Positions 11,817 through 22,485 of a DNA stretch of 64,000 bases are shown piece by piece. The translations under genes were made by a program, and so were the position numbers. The stretch is from assembly GCA_030692355.1 (NCBI GenBank), contig JAUYCF010000042.1:1-64000 (forward strand), written 5' to 3'. Source of the DNA: Thiobacillus sp. (GTDB taxonomy: Bacteria; Pseudomonadota; Gammaproteobacteria; Burkholderiales; Thiobacillaceae). How positions within the stretch are numbered: the stretch's first letter is position 1; each line of letters begins with the position of its first letter. Below the pieces are notes generated by a model. That model saw only the letters and a program-made list of their open reading frames with translations. It ran no database searches and had not been told where the DNA came from.

Positions 11817-12280
11817 TGCGCCTGCTTGAACTTACGCCCGCGGAAACCGCTTTTCTGGCAGCGTCCCCCGCGGCGCCCGACCACTTGCAGGCGCGGCTGA
11901 GCCGCAAGCTTGCCGCGACGCTGAGCGCGCGTTTGCGCCTGCCGGTGCAGGCGATGGCGATGCCAGCCGACGCGCCGGCCGACGCGCCGGTGTCCCCCGT
12001 CTGGCAGCCCGATGCCGCGCTGGCCAGCCTGTGGCTGGTCCGCCGCCTCGGCGGCCAGCGTGTGACAGGCACGACCCCGTTTGTGCCGCACACCTTGATC
12101 CATACCCTGGATGCCTTGCTGGCGGAGTGCTGGCTGGATGAAGCCGCGCACACCGATCCGCCCGCCGCGCTGGCGTGGCAGCTCACGGCGGCCCACACGC
12201 AGGCAACGCTCGCCGTGCGCTTGCCGCACCCCACAACCGACATGACGCGCTGGGCGCGAGGAGTGATACGGCATGCTTAA
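11816..12280 (+). CDS. Hypothetical protein in the flagellar-type export cluster (position of fliK/L/M/N)
   Basis: [44 protein letters not shown]...; TGATG coupling to fliJ; no family recognised with confidence. Confidence 0.6.
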   Translation: MRLLELTPAETAFLAASPAAPDHLQARLSRKLAATLSARLRLPVQAMAMPADAPADAPVSPVWQPDAALASLWLVRRLGGQRVTGTTPFVPHTLIHTLDALLAECWLDEAAHTDPPAALAWQLTAAHTQATLAVRLPHPTTDMTRWARGVIRHA

Positions 12281-12617
12281 GTTCGTTGCGGCAGGCGCGC
12301 TGCTGCTGATTCCGTCCTGGGCGCTGGCCGCGCCCGACACCGCCGGCAGCATGCTCACCGTGCTGCTGAGTCTGGGGCTGATCCTGGGCGGATTTGTCGC
12401 GGTGGCGTGGCTCGCCCGCCGCTATCTTCCGGGCATGGGCGCACAAGGCGCAGTCAAGGTGGTGGGGACGACCGCGGTCGGCGCACGCGAGCGCGTGGTG
12501 GTGGTCGAGGTCGACAACACCTGGCTGCTTCTGGGCGTGGGGGGCGGCAACGTGCGGCTGCTGCATACCCTGCCGAGACCTGCCGATTCAAACAAATCCC
12601 TGGCGGAGCGCGCATGA
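12273..12617 (+). CDS. fliO: Flagellar biosynthetic protein FliO
   Basis: Single N-terminal TM then LGLILGGFVAVAWLARRYLPG..VKVVGTTAVGARERVVVVEVDNTWLLLGV. Confidence 0.9.
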   Translation: MLKFVAAGALLLIPSWALAAPDTAGSMLTVLLSLGLILGGFVAVAWLARRYLPGMGAQGAVKVVGTTAVGARERVVVVEVDNTWLLLGVGGGNVRLLHTLPRPADSNKSLAERA

Positions 12618-13345
12618 TGAAAACGATCCTGACGCTGGCGGCGCTGGCGCTGAGCGTGCCGGCCCTGGGTGCGGACAGCAGCGTGCCGCTGCTCGCCGTG
12701 ACCCCCGGTGCGGGCGGGCAGGTGATCGGCGTGCCGGGCGCGAGCCTGCCGTGGCTGCTGCTGTTCCCATTCCTGCCCGCCCTGCTGCTGGCCTTCACCG
12801 CCTTCACCCGCATCGCGGTGGTGCTGTTCCTGCTGCGGCAGGGGCTGGGCAGCCACACCGCGCCGCCGAATCTGGTGCTGACGGGGCTGGCGGTGCTGCT
12901 GACGATTTTCGTGATGTCGCCGGCGTTGAAGACCATCGATGCCGAGGCCTATCAGCCCTTTCTGTCCGGCGCGCTGAGCTTCAACGATGCCGCCGGGAAA
13001 GCCGCGCAGCCGATGAAAAGTTTCATGCTGCGGCAGACCCGCGCCGAAGACCTCGATCTTTTCATCGGCGACGACAAGACCATCGACCCCGCCGTCCTAG
13101 ACAGCGTGCCGCTGGCGGTGCTGGCGCCGGCCTTTCTTACCAGCGAACTCAAGACCGCATTCCAGATCGGCTTCATGGTGATACTGCCCTTTCTGGTGAT
13201 CGACCTGGTGGTCGCCGCCGTGCTGACCGCGCTCGGCATGATCATGCTGCCACCGCAGCTGGTGTCGCTGCCGCTCAAACTGCTGTTGTTCGTCACGGTC
13301 GACGGCTGGCATCTGCTGGTCGGTTCGCTGCTCGGAAGCTTCTGA
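12614..13345 (+). CDS. fliP: Flagellar biosynthetic protein FliP
   Basis: 243 aa; LLLAFTAFTRIAVVLFLLRQGLGSHTAPPNLVLTGLAVLLTIFVMSPALK; GFMVILPFLVIDLVVAAVLTALGMIMLPP. Confidence 0.96.
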   Translation: MMKTILTLAALALSVPALGADSSVPLLAVTPGAGGQVIGVPGASLPWLLLFPFLPALLLAFTAFTRIAVVLFLLRQGLGSHTAPPNLVLTGLAVLLTIFVMSPALKTIDAEAYQPFLSGALSFNDAAGKAAQPMKSFMLRQTRAEDLDLFIGDDKTIDPAVLDSVPLAVLAPAFLTSELKTAFQIGFMVILPFLVIDLVVAAVLTALGMIMLPPQLVSLPLKLLLFVTVDGWHLLVGSLLGSF

Positions 13346-13599
13346 TGGAAGGCCTTGCCCGCGATGCCCTCTGGCTGTTGATGCTGGTAGTCGCGCCGGT
13401 ATTGCTGGCGGGGCTGCTCACCGCCTTTGCCATCAGCCTGTTCCAGGCCGCCACGCAAATCCTCGAACCCACGCTGTCTTTTGTGCCCAAGCTCATCGTC
13501 ATGCTGGTCGTGCTGGCGGTGCTGGGCAGCTGGATGGGCGGACAGCTGGTCGACTTTGCGCGCACCCTGCTGACCGATTTCCCGGCGCTGGTCGAATGA
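13345..13599 (+). CDS. fliQ: Flagellar biosynthetic protein FliQ
   Basis: 84 aa; VVAPVLLAGLLTAFAISLFQAATQILEPTLSFVPKLI. Confidence 0.95.
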   Translation: MEGLARDALWLLMLVVAPVLLAGLLTAFAISLFQAATQILEPTLSFVPKLIVMLVVLAVLGSWMGGQLVDFARTLLTDFPALVE

Positions 13600-13606
13600 G
13601 CCGTTC

Positions 13607-14350
13607 ATGCCGCTGACAGAAGCGAGCCTGGCGGTCTGGCTGTTCGCCTTCGCCCGCCTCGCCGGGTGGGCGCTGTTCGATCCGCTGACCGGCCGCCTGC
13701 CGCTGCCGCTGCGCCTGTTCATCGCCGCCGTGCTGGCGGCCGTGCTGGCGCCGGGCCTGGCGATCGATGCAGTCAATCCGTCAAGCGTGCAGGGCGTGCT
13801 GGCTTTGAGCCTGGAAGGCGTGTGGGGCGCGGCGCTGGCGCTTTGCGTGCGGCTGGTTTTCGCTGCGGTCGAGGCCATCCTGGTATGGACCGGCCACACC
13901 GCGACGGGCGGCCTGCTGACGCTGACCGCCGAGCAGGCGGTGCCCGCGGATGCCGCCTGGCGCGCGCTGGCGGGGTGGCTGGCGGCCATGGCGTTTCTGG
14001 GAGCCAGCGGTCATCTGCTGATCGTCGACGCGCTGCGCGACAGTTTTGCCGTCATGCCGGTCGCCGTCCTGCCCGCCGCAACCGACCTGCGCCAGCTGGC
14101 CGAAGCCGCCAGCTGGCTGTTCGCCACCGGAGTGCAGCTGGCGCTGCCGTTGCTGGCGCTGGCGCTGCTGATCCAACTGGCATTCGGCATCGTGGCACGC
14201 ACCACGCCGGGGCTGGACATGTTCTCGGCCGGGCTGGGGATTGCCGCACTGGGGCTGGTGGCCGCCTGGGTGTGGGCGGTGCCGCTGGTCGCCCACGGCG
14301 TCGGCCTGGGCATCGAGCAGCTGGCCGGCTGGCTGGGCCGGCTCAGATGA
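13607..14350 (+). CDS. fliR: Flagellar biosynthetic protein FliR
   Basis: 247 aa multi-TM protein following fliQ; FARLAGWALFDPL...IQLAFGIVARTTPGLDMFSAGL. Confidence 0.92.
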   Translation: MPLTEASLAVWLFAFARLAGWALFDPLTGRLPLPLRLFIAAVLAAVLAPGLAIDAVNPSSVQGVLALSLEGVWGAALALCVRLVFAAVEAILVWTGHTATGGLLTLTAEQAVPADAAWRALAGWLAAMAFLGASGHLLIVDALRDSFAVMPVAVLPAATDLRQLAEAASWLFATGVQLALPLLALALLIQLAFGIVARTTPGLDMFSAGLGIAALGLVAAWVWAVPLVAHGVGLGIEQLAGWLGRLR

Positions 14351-14371
14351 GCATGGGGCAACTTATAGCGC

Positions 14372-14423
14372 GTACGGTGCACTCCGTGCACCTTCGAGAA
14401 TCGATGCACAGAGTGCACCCTAC
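14372..14423. repeat. Nested inverted repeat (REP/MITE-like)
   Basis: GTACGGTGCACTCCGTGCACC ... GATGCACAGAGTGCACCCTAC; the arms are imperfect reverse complements and the left arm is itself palindromic. Confidence 0.65.
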
Positions 14424-14533
14424 CCAAAGCATTTCGTGCCCGGATGAATAATCCGGGATGAAGTTTTATCGAAATTCCCAGTCTGCGTTACTGTTATCGC
14501 GTCAACCTGAAACGAACCTGGAACCTTAATGCC

Positions 14534-15928
14534 GTGACCGTGAACCCTATTTCAGATGCGCTGGTTCTGTTTGGCGCCACCGGCGACCTTGCCCGCCGCA
14601 AGATATTCCCCGCGCTGCACGACATGCTGCGCCATGGCCGCACGCTGCCGCCCATTGTCTGCGTGGCGAATTCTCCGGGGTGGGATCTTGAGCGCTTGCG
14701 CGCCCACGCCCACGACGGCATCGACGAATTCGGCGGCGGGGTGGACGAGGCGGTGTTCCGCAATCTCGCCAGCTTGCTGACCTATATCAACGGCGACTAC
14801 GAAGACCCGGCGACGTACGTGGCGCTGCGCCGCGCGCTGGAGAACCGGCAGCGTCCGCTGCATTATTTTGCCATTCCGCCGGCCATGTTTCCCGTGGTGG
14901 TGCGCGGACTGGCCGCAGTCGGCTGCACCGAGGGCGCGCGCGTGGTGGTGGAGAAACCCTTCGGGCGCGACCTGGAATCGGCGCAATCGCTCAATGCAAC
15001 GCTGTACGAGGCGCTGCCCGAATCCGGAATCTTCCGCATCGATCATTACCTGGGAAAGGAAGCGGTGCAAAACATTCTGTATTTCCGTTTTGCCAACTCC
15101 TTCCTCGAACCGATCTGGAACCGCAACCATATCCGGCAGATCCAGATCACCATGGCGGAAAACTTCGGCGTGGCCGGACGGGGGCGCTTTTACGATTCGG
15201 TCGGGGCCATCCGCGACGTGATGCAGAACCATCTGTTGCAGATCCTCGCCCTGCTGGCGATGGAGCCGCCGCTCGGCACCAGTGCCGAGGCGGTGCGCGA
15301 TGAGCAGGCCAAATTGCTCAAGGCCATCCGCCCGCTGGCGCCTGGCGACCTGATTCGGGGGCAGTACGAAGGCTATCGCAATGAGGAAGGCGTCGCGCGC
15401 GGTTCGGACACGGAAACCTTTGCAGCCGTGCGTTTCTTCGTCGACACCTGGCGCTGGGCGGGGGTGCCCTTCATCGTGCGCACCGGCAAGAACCTGCCGC
15501 TCACAACCACAGAAATTCGCGCCGAGTTTCAGGTCCCGCCGCAGCGCGTATTCGCGCTGTCCGAGACCGGGCCGCTGGCGCCCAATTACCTGCGCATGCG
15601 CCTGTCGCCCACCGTATCCATCGCGCTGGGCGCACGCACCAAGAATGCGGGCGATCGCATGGTCGGGCGGCCGGTGGAACTCTATGTCTGCAACAATTAT
15701 CCGGAAGAGATGAGCGCCTACGAGCGTCTGCTGGGTGACGCCATGGACGGCGAGGCCATGCTGTTCGCCCGCCAGGATGCGGTGGAAGCGGCATGGCGCG
15801 TGGTGGAACCCGTGCTTTCGCGCCGCGATCCGGCTTATGCCTATGAACCCGGCACCTGGGGCCCGGCCGAAGCCGATCTGCTGCTTGCCGGCGGACATTG
15901 GCATAACCCGCGTCCGCCCCAGGGATAG
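14534..15928 (+). CDS. zwf: Glucose-6-phosphate 1-dehydrogenase
   Basis: [43 protein letters not shown]. Confidence 0.97.
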   Translation: MTVNPISDALVLFGATGDLARRKIFPALHDMLRHGRTLPPIVCVANSPGWDLERLRAHAHDGIDEFGGGVDEAVFRNLASLLTYINGDYEDPATYVALRRALENRQRPLHYFAIPPAMFPVVVRGLAAVGCTEGARVVVEKPFGRDLESAQSLNATLYEALPESGIFRIDHYLGKEAVQNILYFRFANSFLEPIWNRNHIRQIQITMAENFGVAGRGRFYDSVGAIRDVMQNHLLQILALLAMEPPLGTSAEAVRDEQAKLLKAIRPLAPGDLIRGQYEGYRNEEGVARGSDTETFAAVRFFVDTWRWAGVPFIVRTGKNLPLTTTEIRAEFQVPPQRVFALSETGPLAPNYLRMRLSPTVSIALGARTKNAGDRMVGRPVELYVCNNYPEEMSAYERLLGDAMDGEAMLFARQDAVEAAWRVVEPVLSRRDPAYAYEPGTWGPAEADLLLAGGHWHNPRPPQG

Positions 15929-16030
15929 TGTCGCAAACCAGAATTTAAGGAAAACCCGGCACGACCAGATAGATTAGAATGCGGGGTTTATCGTCCTATC
16001 GTCGGCAACGGCAAGAGCAGCGGAAACAAC

Positions 16031-16921
16031 ATGGCAGAAATAAATACGGTCAGAGGAAGCCTGGTAGCGATCGTCACCCCCATGTCGGACGACGGCGCGC
16101 TCGATCTCGACGCGCTGCGCCGCCTGGTCGACTGGCATATCGCGGAGGGAACCGACGGCATCGTCATCGTCGGCACCACCGGCGAATCGCCCACGGTCAG
16201 CTACGACGAGCATTGCCTGCTGATCCGCAGCACGGTCGAACAGGCCGCCGGGCGGGTGCCGGTGATTGCGGGAACCGGCGCCAACTCGACCAGCGAAGCG
16301 ATCGAGCTCACCGAATGCGCGAAGTACGCGGGCGCGCAGGCCGGGCTGTCGGTGGTGCCGTACTACAACAAGCCGACCCAGGAAGGCCTCTTCCAGCACT
16401 ACAGGAAAATCGCCGAAGCAGTCGATCTGCCGCTGATCCTCTACAACGTGCCGGGACGCACTGTGGCGGATCTGTCGAACGACACGGCGCTGCGCCTGGC
16501 CGGCGTGCCCGGCATCGTCGGGCTGAAAGATGCCACCGGCAGCATGGAGCGTGCCGCCGACCTGCTGCGCCGCGCGCCGAAGGACTTTGCGCTGTACAGC
16601 GGCGACGACGCCTCGGCGATGCCCTTCATGCTCCTGGGCGGGCACGGCGTGATTTCGGTCACCGCCAACGTGGCGCCGAAGTTGATGCACGAGATGTGCG
16701 TGGCCGCGTTCGACGGGAACCTGGCGCGCGCGCGCGAACTCAACAATGCGTTGCTGCCTTTGCACAGCAAGCTGTTTGTCGAGGCCAACCCGATTCCGGT
16801 CAAGTGGGCGTGCGCCGAGATGGGATTGATTCCCGCCGGCTTGCGGCTGCCGCTGACCCCGCTATCCGCCGAACTGCATGACATCCTGCGTGGTGCGCTG
16901 CGCCACGCCAATTTAATGTAA
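16031..16921 (+). CDS. dapA: 4-hydroxy-tetrahydrodipicolinate synthase
   Basis: [12 protein letters not shown]...[32 protein letters not shown]. Confidence 0.97.
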   Translation: MAEINTVRGSLVAIVTPMSDDGALDLDALRRLVDWHIAEGTDGIVIVGTTGESPTVSYDEHCLLIRSTVEQAAGRVPVIAGTGANSTSEAIELTECAKYAGAQAGLSVVPYYNKPTQEGLFQHYRKIAEAVDLPLILYNVPGRTVADLSNDTALRLAGVPGIVGLKDATGSMERAADLLRRAPKDFALYSGDDASAMPFMLLGGHGVISVTANVAPKLMHEMCVAAFDGNLARARELNNALLPLHSKLFVEANPIPVKWACAEMGLIPAGLRLPLTPLSAELHDILRGALRHANLM

Positions 16922-16978
16922 TCCAGTGCTGCGCCGCGGCTATTTTTAATGCAATGCGCCACGCCGGTTTGATGCAGA
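16894..16978 (+). repeat. Degenerate tandem repeats spanning the dapA 3' end and the bamC leader
   Basis: TGCGCTGCGCCACGCCAATTTAATGTAA / GTGCTGCGCCGCGGCTATTTTTAATGCAA / TGCGCCACGCCGGTTTGATGCAGA. Confidence 0.55.
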
Positions 16979-16998
16979 TTTTTATTTAGGACACTTTA

Positions 16999-18102
16999 AT
17001 GCGTTTGCTGCCCCTGTTTTTGATGCTGAGCCTGGCCATGTCGGGTTGCGGCATGACCGAATCGAAAAAGATCGACTACAAATCGGCCGGCAAACTGCCG
17101 ACGCTGGAAATGCCGCCCGACCTCACTGCGCCAGCGGCAGACAACCGCTACGCCATTCCCGATGCGCAGGGCAGCGGTGCCGCCACCCTCTCGACCTACA
17201 GCCAGGAACGCAAGACTGCGCCGAGCGGCGTGCAAGCCCTGCTGCCGGCGCAGGACACGGCGCGTATCGAGCGCGCCGGCACCCAGCGCTGGCTGGTGGT
17301 GCAAGCGACGCCGCAGCAGGTCTGGCCGGTGATCAAGGATTTCTGGCAGGAGACCGGCTTCGTCGTCAACCTGGAATCGCCCGAAACCGGCGTGATCGAG
17401 ACCGACTGGGCGGAAAACCGCGCCAACATCCCGCAAGACGTGATTCGCCGCACGCTCGGCAAGGTGCTCGACGGCCTGTATTCCACCGCCGAGCGCGACA
17501 AATTCCGCACCCGTATCGAAGCGGGCAAGGACGGCGGCACCGAAATTTACCTCAGCCACCGCGGCATGGTCGAAGTCTATGATTCCGCGAACAAGGACCG
17601 GACCGTGTGGCAGCCGCGCCCGGCCGACCCTGAACTCGAGGCCGAAATGCTGCGCCGCCTGATGCTGCGCTTCGGCGTGGAAGAGAGTCGCGCGGTGACC
17701 CTGCTGGCCAAACAGGCAACGCCGGAACAGGCGCGTATTCTTCAGGTGGCCGGTGCACCGGTGCTGGAAATGGACGAGAATTTCGACCGTGCCTGGCGCC
17801 GCGTCGGCCTTGCGCTCGACCGCGTCGGCTTTGCGGTGGAAGACCGTGACCGCTCCAAAGGCACGTATTTCGTGCGCTATATCGATCCCGGTGTCGACAA
17901 CGCCAGCAAGCGCGATGAAGGCATGCTGGCCAAGCTGGCCTTCTGGCGCAGCAAGAAGGATCAGTCTTCGCCGCAGTTGCAGATCGTGGTGAGCGAGGCC
18001 GGCGAGAAGAGCCGGGTCCGCGTCAGCGGTGCGGAAGGCAAGCCGGCCGACGCCACTACGCAGACCCGTATCCTCAATCTGCTGCACAAAGAACTGAAAT
18101 GA
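16999..18102 (+). CDS. bamC: Outer membrane protein assembly factor BamC (NlpB/DapX)
   Basis: Lipoprotein signal LLPLFLMLSLAMSGCG; two BamC repeats; downstream of dapA. Confidence 0.9.
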   Translation: MRLLPLFLMLSLAMSGCGMTESKKIDYKSAGKLPTLEMPPDLTAPAADNRYAIPDAQGSGAATLSTYSQERKTAPSGVQALLPAQDTARIERAGTQRWLVVQATPQQVWPVIKDFWQETGFVVNLESPETGVIETDWAENRANIPQDVIRRTLGKVLDGLYSTAERDKFRTRIEAGKDGGTEIYLSHRGMVEVYDSANKDRTVWQPRPADPELEAEMLRRLMLRFGVEESRAVTLLAKQATPEQARILQVAGAPVLEMDENFDRAWRRVGLALDRVGFAVEDRDRSKGTYFVRYIDPGVDNASKRDEGMLAKLAFWRSKKDQSSPQLQIVVSEAGEKSRVRVSGAEGKPADATTQTRILNLLHKELK

Positions 18103-18118
18103 TGCGGGAATCCGCCTG

Positions 18119-18877
18119 ATGCGGTTTGCCAGCCTCGGCAGCGGCAGCGGGGGAAACGGCCTGGTGGTCGAGGCCGGAGGCACCCGGGTTCTGATGGACT
18201 GCGGCTTCGGCCTGGCCGACAGCGTGGCCCGGCTGGCCCGGCTGGGCTTGCAGGCTGCCGATCTGGCCGGCATCGTGGTGACCCACGAGCACAGCGACCA
18301 TATCGGCGGGGTGGGGCGGCTGGCGCGCAAGCATAAGCTGCCGGTGTGGCTGACCGCCGGCACGCTGGCGATGGCGCAGGATCTCGACGGGGTGGCGGTT
18401 CAGGTGATCGACAGCCACGCGGCCTTCGTGGTGGATGGGCTGGAAATCCAGCCCTATCCGGTGCCGCACGATGCGCGCGAGCCGGTGCAGTATGTGTTCG
18501 GCGACGGTAATCGCCGCCTCGGCGTCTTGACCGATACCGGCAGCAACACACCGCACATCGAGGCCATGCTCGCCGGCATCGATGCGCTGGTGCTGGAATG
18601 CAACCACGACGCGGCGATGCTGGAAAACGGCCCCTACCCGACGGGTCTCAAGCGGCGCGTGGGCGGGCGTTTAGGCCACCTGGAAAACAGCCAGTCGGCG
18701 GCCTTGCTGGACCGGCTGAAGCACGACAAGCTGCAATGCGTGATGGCGGCGCATGTTTCGCGCAAGAACAATACGGCCGCCCTGGCGCAGCGCGCGCTGG
18801 CCCGGGTGCTGAACTGCGCGGACGATGAGGTGCGCGTGGCCTGCCAGACGGCGGGATTTGACTGGATCCGGATTTGA
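18119..18877 (+). CDS. MBL fold metallo-hydrolase (YycJ/WalJ-like)
   Basis: MRFASLGSGSGGNGLVVEAGGTRVLMDCGFG; THEHSDHIGG. Confidence 0.9.
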   Translation: MRFASLGSGSGGNGLVVEAGGTRVLMDCGFGLADSVARLARLGLQAADLAGIVVTHEHSDHIGGVGRLARKHKLPVWLTAGTLAMAQDLDGVAVQVIDSHAAFVVDGLEIQPYPVPHDAREPVQYVFGDGNRRLGVLTDTGSNTPHIEAMLAGIDALVLECNHDAAMLENGPYPTGLKRRVGGRLGHLENSQSAALLDRLKHDKLQCVMAAHVSRKNNTAALAQRALARVLNCADDEVRVACQTAGFDWIRI

Positions 18878-18919
18878 GCGGCCGGAAATGTAATCGGACC
18901 TGAGATTTAACTGGACAGA
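18855..18919 (+). repeat. Degenerate ~16-17 bp tandem repeats at the MBL-hydrolase/rhlE junction
   Basis: GATTTGACTGGATCCG / GATTTGAGCGGCCGGA / AATGTAATCGGACCTGA / GATTTAACTGGACAGA. Confidence 0.55.
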
Positions 18920-18921
18920 CA

Positions 18922-20321
<1,400 letters not shown>

Positions 20322-20325
<4 letters not shown>

Positions 20326-20666
20326 GCTGGGAAATCCTGCTGCTGGGGCTGTTCGGCGCAGTCGGCTGGTACTGGTACGCCGGCATGCAGGTGCGTGAAC
20401 AGGCCGTCGCGGTCGGTCGCCGTACGTGTGCCGACGCCGGCTTGCAGTTCCTGGACGAGAGCGTGGCCTTGAGCCGGACCCGTTTTGCGCGCAACGGCAG
20501 CGGCCAGTTGCAGTTCCTGCGCGATTACCGCTTCGAGTTTTCCGACACCGGCGACAACCGCCGCCCCGGCGTCATCCGCATGCTGGGCAACCGCGTCGAA
20601 TGGGTCAGCCTCGACGGGGAATGGCGGCCGGGGCGGGCGGCCAGCGTTACCCGCCTGGGAGACTGA
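20322..20666 (+). CDS. DUF3301 domain-containing protein
   Basis: 114 aa with N-terminal TM; RRTCADAGLQFLDESVALSRTRFARNGSGQLQFLRDYRFEFSDTGDNRRPG. Confidence 0.8.
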
Positions 20667-20716
20667 GGCAGTTCACAGCGGCTGCGCTCCGCGGTCGCCG
20701 CGAACGTCGGATAGCG

Positions 20717-21421
20717 CTACCACCACTTCTCGAAAATGATGCGGTTCATCGGCACGCCCAGGTCGTGCAGCAGAGTGCTCATGTCCTCGACCATGCCCTT
20801 GGGGCCGCACAGGTAATACAGCGTGTCGTCCGGGACGTCGAGCGCATGCAGCTTGACCGGATCGATGCGGCCGGTGAGGCCGTGCCAGTGAACGTCGGGC
20901 TGGGTGACGGTAATGCTCACGTGCAGATTGTCGTGCGTGCGGACGGCGGCATCGAGTTCGTCACGGAACAGGATTTCGCGGCTGTCCGACGCGCTGTACA
21001 CCAGATGGACACGGGTCGATAGCCGGGCGTCGCGCACGTGGCGGAAGATGGACAGCAGCGGCGTGACGCCGACCCCGCCGCCGATCAGCACCACGTTGTC
21101 GCTCATCTCGGGCAGGTAAACGAACGGCCCCTGGCCCTGCGATACGCGAATGGGGTCACCTACTCGTGCCCGCTCGTGCACCCAGCGTGCCACCGGGTGA
21201 TGCCCGCTCGCCTTGATCGCCAGCTCGATCTCGCCCTGATGGACGGGCGAGGTGGTGATGGAATAGCCGGCGGTATGCGTCGCACCGTCAGCTTCGATGC
21301 TGAGGTCCACCCATTGCCCCGGCAGGAACCGAAAGCCGGCATCGGGGATGGCGAGGCGCAGGGTGTGGATGCTGGGTGTGGCGGGGGTGATCGCCGAGAT
21401 CTGCGCGTCAAAAATGTGCAA
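20717..21421 (-). CDS. FAD/NAD(P)-binding oxidoreductase (ferredoxin reductase-like)
   Basis: FLPGQWVDLSIEADG, AGYSITTSP, VVLIGGGVGVTPLLSIFRHV, YYLCGPKGMVEDM. Confidence 0.9.
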   Translation of the reverse strand: MHIFDAQISAITPATPSIHTLRLAIPDAGFRFLPGQWVDLSIEADGATHTAGYSITTSPVHQGEIELAIKASGHHPVARWVHERARVGDPIRVSQGQGPFVYLPEMSDNVVLIGGGVGVTPLLSIFRHVRDARLSTRVHLVYSASDSREILFRDELDAAVRTHDNLHVSITVTQPDVHWHGLTGRIDPVKLHALDVPDDTLYYLCGPKGMVEDMSTLLHDLGVPMNRIIFEKWW

Positions 21422-21424
21422 GGT

Positions 21425-21826
21425 TCAGTCCTGTTTCTTCCGGAAAGTCAGTGCGGCCGAGTTGATACAGTAGCGCATTCCGGTAGGGGCTGGGCCGTCG
21501 GGGAAAACGTGGCCCAGGTGCGAGCCGCAGCGGCGGCACAGCGCCTCGATGCGCAGCATGCCGCGGCTGTTGTCGGTTTCCTCCGCCACGGCATTGCTAT
21601 CCAGCGCCTGATAATAGCTTGGCCAGCCGGAACCGGAATCAAATTTTGCACTGGATGAAAATAGTGGTGTGCCGCAGGCTGCGCAGCAGTACTCGCCTGC
21701 CTCGTGATGGTCCCAGTATTGTCCGGTAAAGGCCGGTTCGGTGCCGTGCTCGCGCAGGATGCGGTACTGCTCGGGGGGCAGTTCAGCACGCCATTCGGCG
21801 TCGGTTCTGGTTTTGTCAAAGCACAT
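21425..21826 (-). CDS. msrB: Peptide-methionine (R)-S-oxide reductase
   Basis: [44 protein letters not shown]...RYCINSAAL. Confidence 0.96.
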   Translation of the reverse strand: MCFDKTRTDAEWRAELPPEQYRILREHGTEPAFTGQYWDHHEAGEYCCAACGTPLFSSSAKFDSGSGWPSYYQALDSNAVAEETDNSRGMLRIEALCRRCGSHLGHVFPDGPAPTGMRYCINSAALTFRKKQD

Positions 21827-21900
21827 GGGGGGCTCTCGCGATTCTGAATCGTGTTCAAGGTTGACATCAACCCTGCAGGCAGTTTAATCTTTGGATAAAT

Positions 21901-21917
21901 ATTAGACTAAGTCTAAT
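21901..21917. promoter_or_regulatory. Palindromic operator candidate upstream of rubrerythrin
   Basis: ATTAGAC-TAA-GTCTAAT, a perfect 7-bp dyad located between TTGGAT (21891) and TAATTA (21914). Confidence 0.5.
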
Positions 21918-22022
21918 TATTGTATTTCATCTCCCAGTATGACTGCTATAAACAAATGGCTGGACGGCTGGGAGAGGGATGGATTGTCACTGCATGTCTA
22001 TGTAAATCAAGGAGATCAGCGT

Positions 22023-22442
22023 ATGCAACTCAAGGGCTCAAAAACCGAAGAACATCTGAAAGCCGCCTTTGCCGGCGAATCACAGGCCAACCGTCGTTAC
22101 CTCTATTTCGCAGCGAAGGCTGACGTGGAAGGCTACAACGATGTTGCCGCAGTATTCCGTTCCACCGCCGAAGGCGAAACCGGCCACGCGCACGGCCACC
22201 TGGAATACCTGGAAAAGTGCGGCGACCCTGCTACCGGCATGCCGTTCGGCCCCACCGCCGATAATCTGAAGACCGCGGTTGCGGGTGAAACCCACGAGTA
22301 CACCGACATGTACCCCGGCATGGCCAAGGATGCACGTGCCGAAGGTTTCGACGAAATTGCCGACTGGTTCGAGACCCTGGCCAAGGCCGAGCGTTCGCAC
22401 GCCAACAAGTTCCAGAAGACCCTGGACACCCTGGGCGCGTAA
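22023..22442 (+). CDS. Rubrerythrin family protein (no rubredoxin domain)
   Basis: [28 protein letters not shown]...[14 protein letters not shown]; ends after the diiron domain. Confidence 0.93.
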   Translation: MQLKGSKTEEHLKAAFAGESQANRRYLYFAAKADVEGYNDVAAVFRSTAEGETGHAHGHLEYLEKCGDPATGMPFGPTADNLKTAVAGETHEYTDMYPGMAKDARAEGFDEIADWFETLAKAERSHANKFQKTLDTLGA

Positions 22443-22455
22443 TCGCCCTCGCGGG

Positions 22456-22480
22456 GGGCGGGCCTGTGCCCGCCCTTTTT
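22456..22480 (+). terminator. Rho-independent terminator after rubrerythrin
   Basis: GGGCGGGC-CTGT-GCCCGCCC-TTTTT. Confidence 0.88.
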
Positions 22481-22485
22481 AAAGC

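Noticed and set aside
7060-14350. Injectisome (non-flagellar type III) assignment of the export cluster
   Set aside because: FliG and FliO are flagellar-specific, FliF/FliI look flagellar, and no secretin or needle genes are present.
21901-21917. IscR or Fur site
   Set aside because: The dyad is perfect, but half-site spacing and sequence do not fit the IscR type I or Fur consensus; regulator left unassigned.
21939-22022. Upstream N-terminal extension of rubrerythrin (ORF start at 21939)
   Set aside because: A good ribosome-binding site (AAGGAGA) precedes the ATG at 22023, and the extension has no rubrerythrin similarity.
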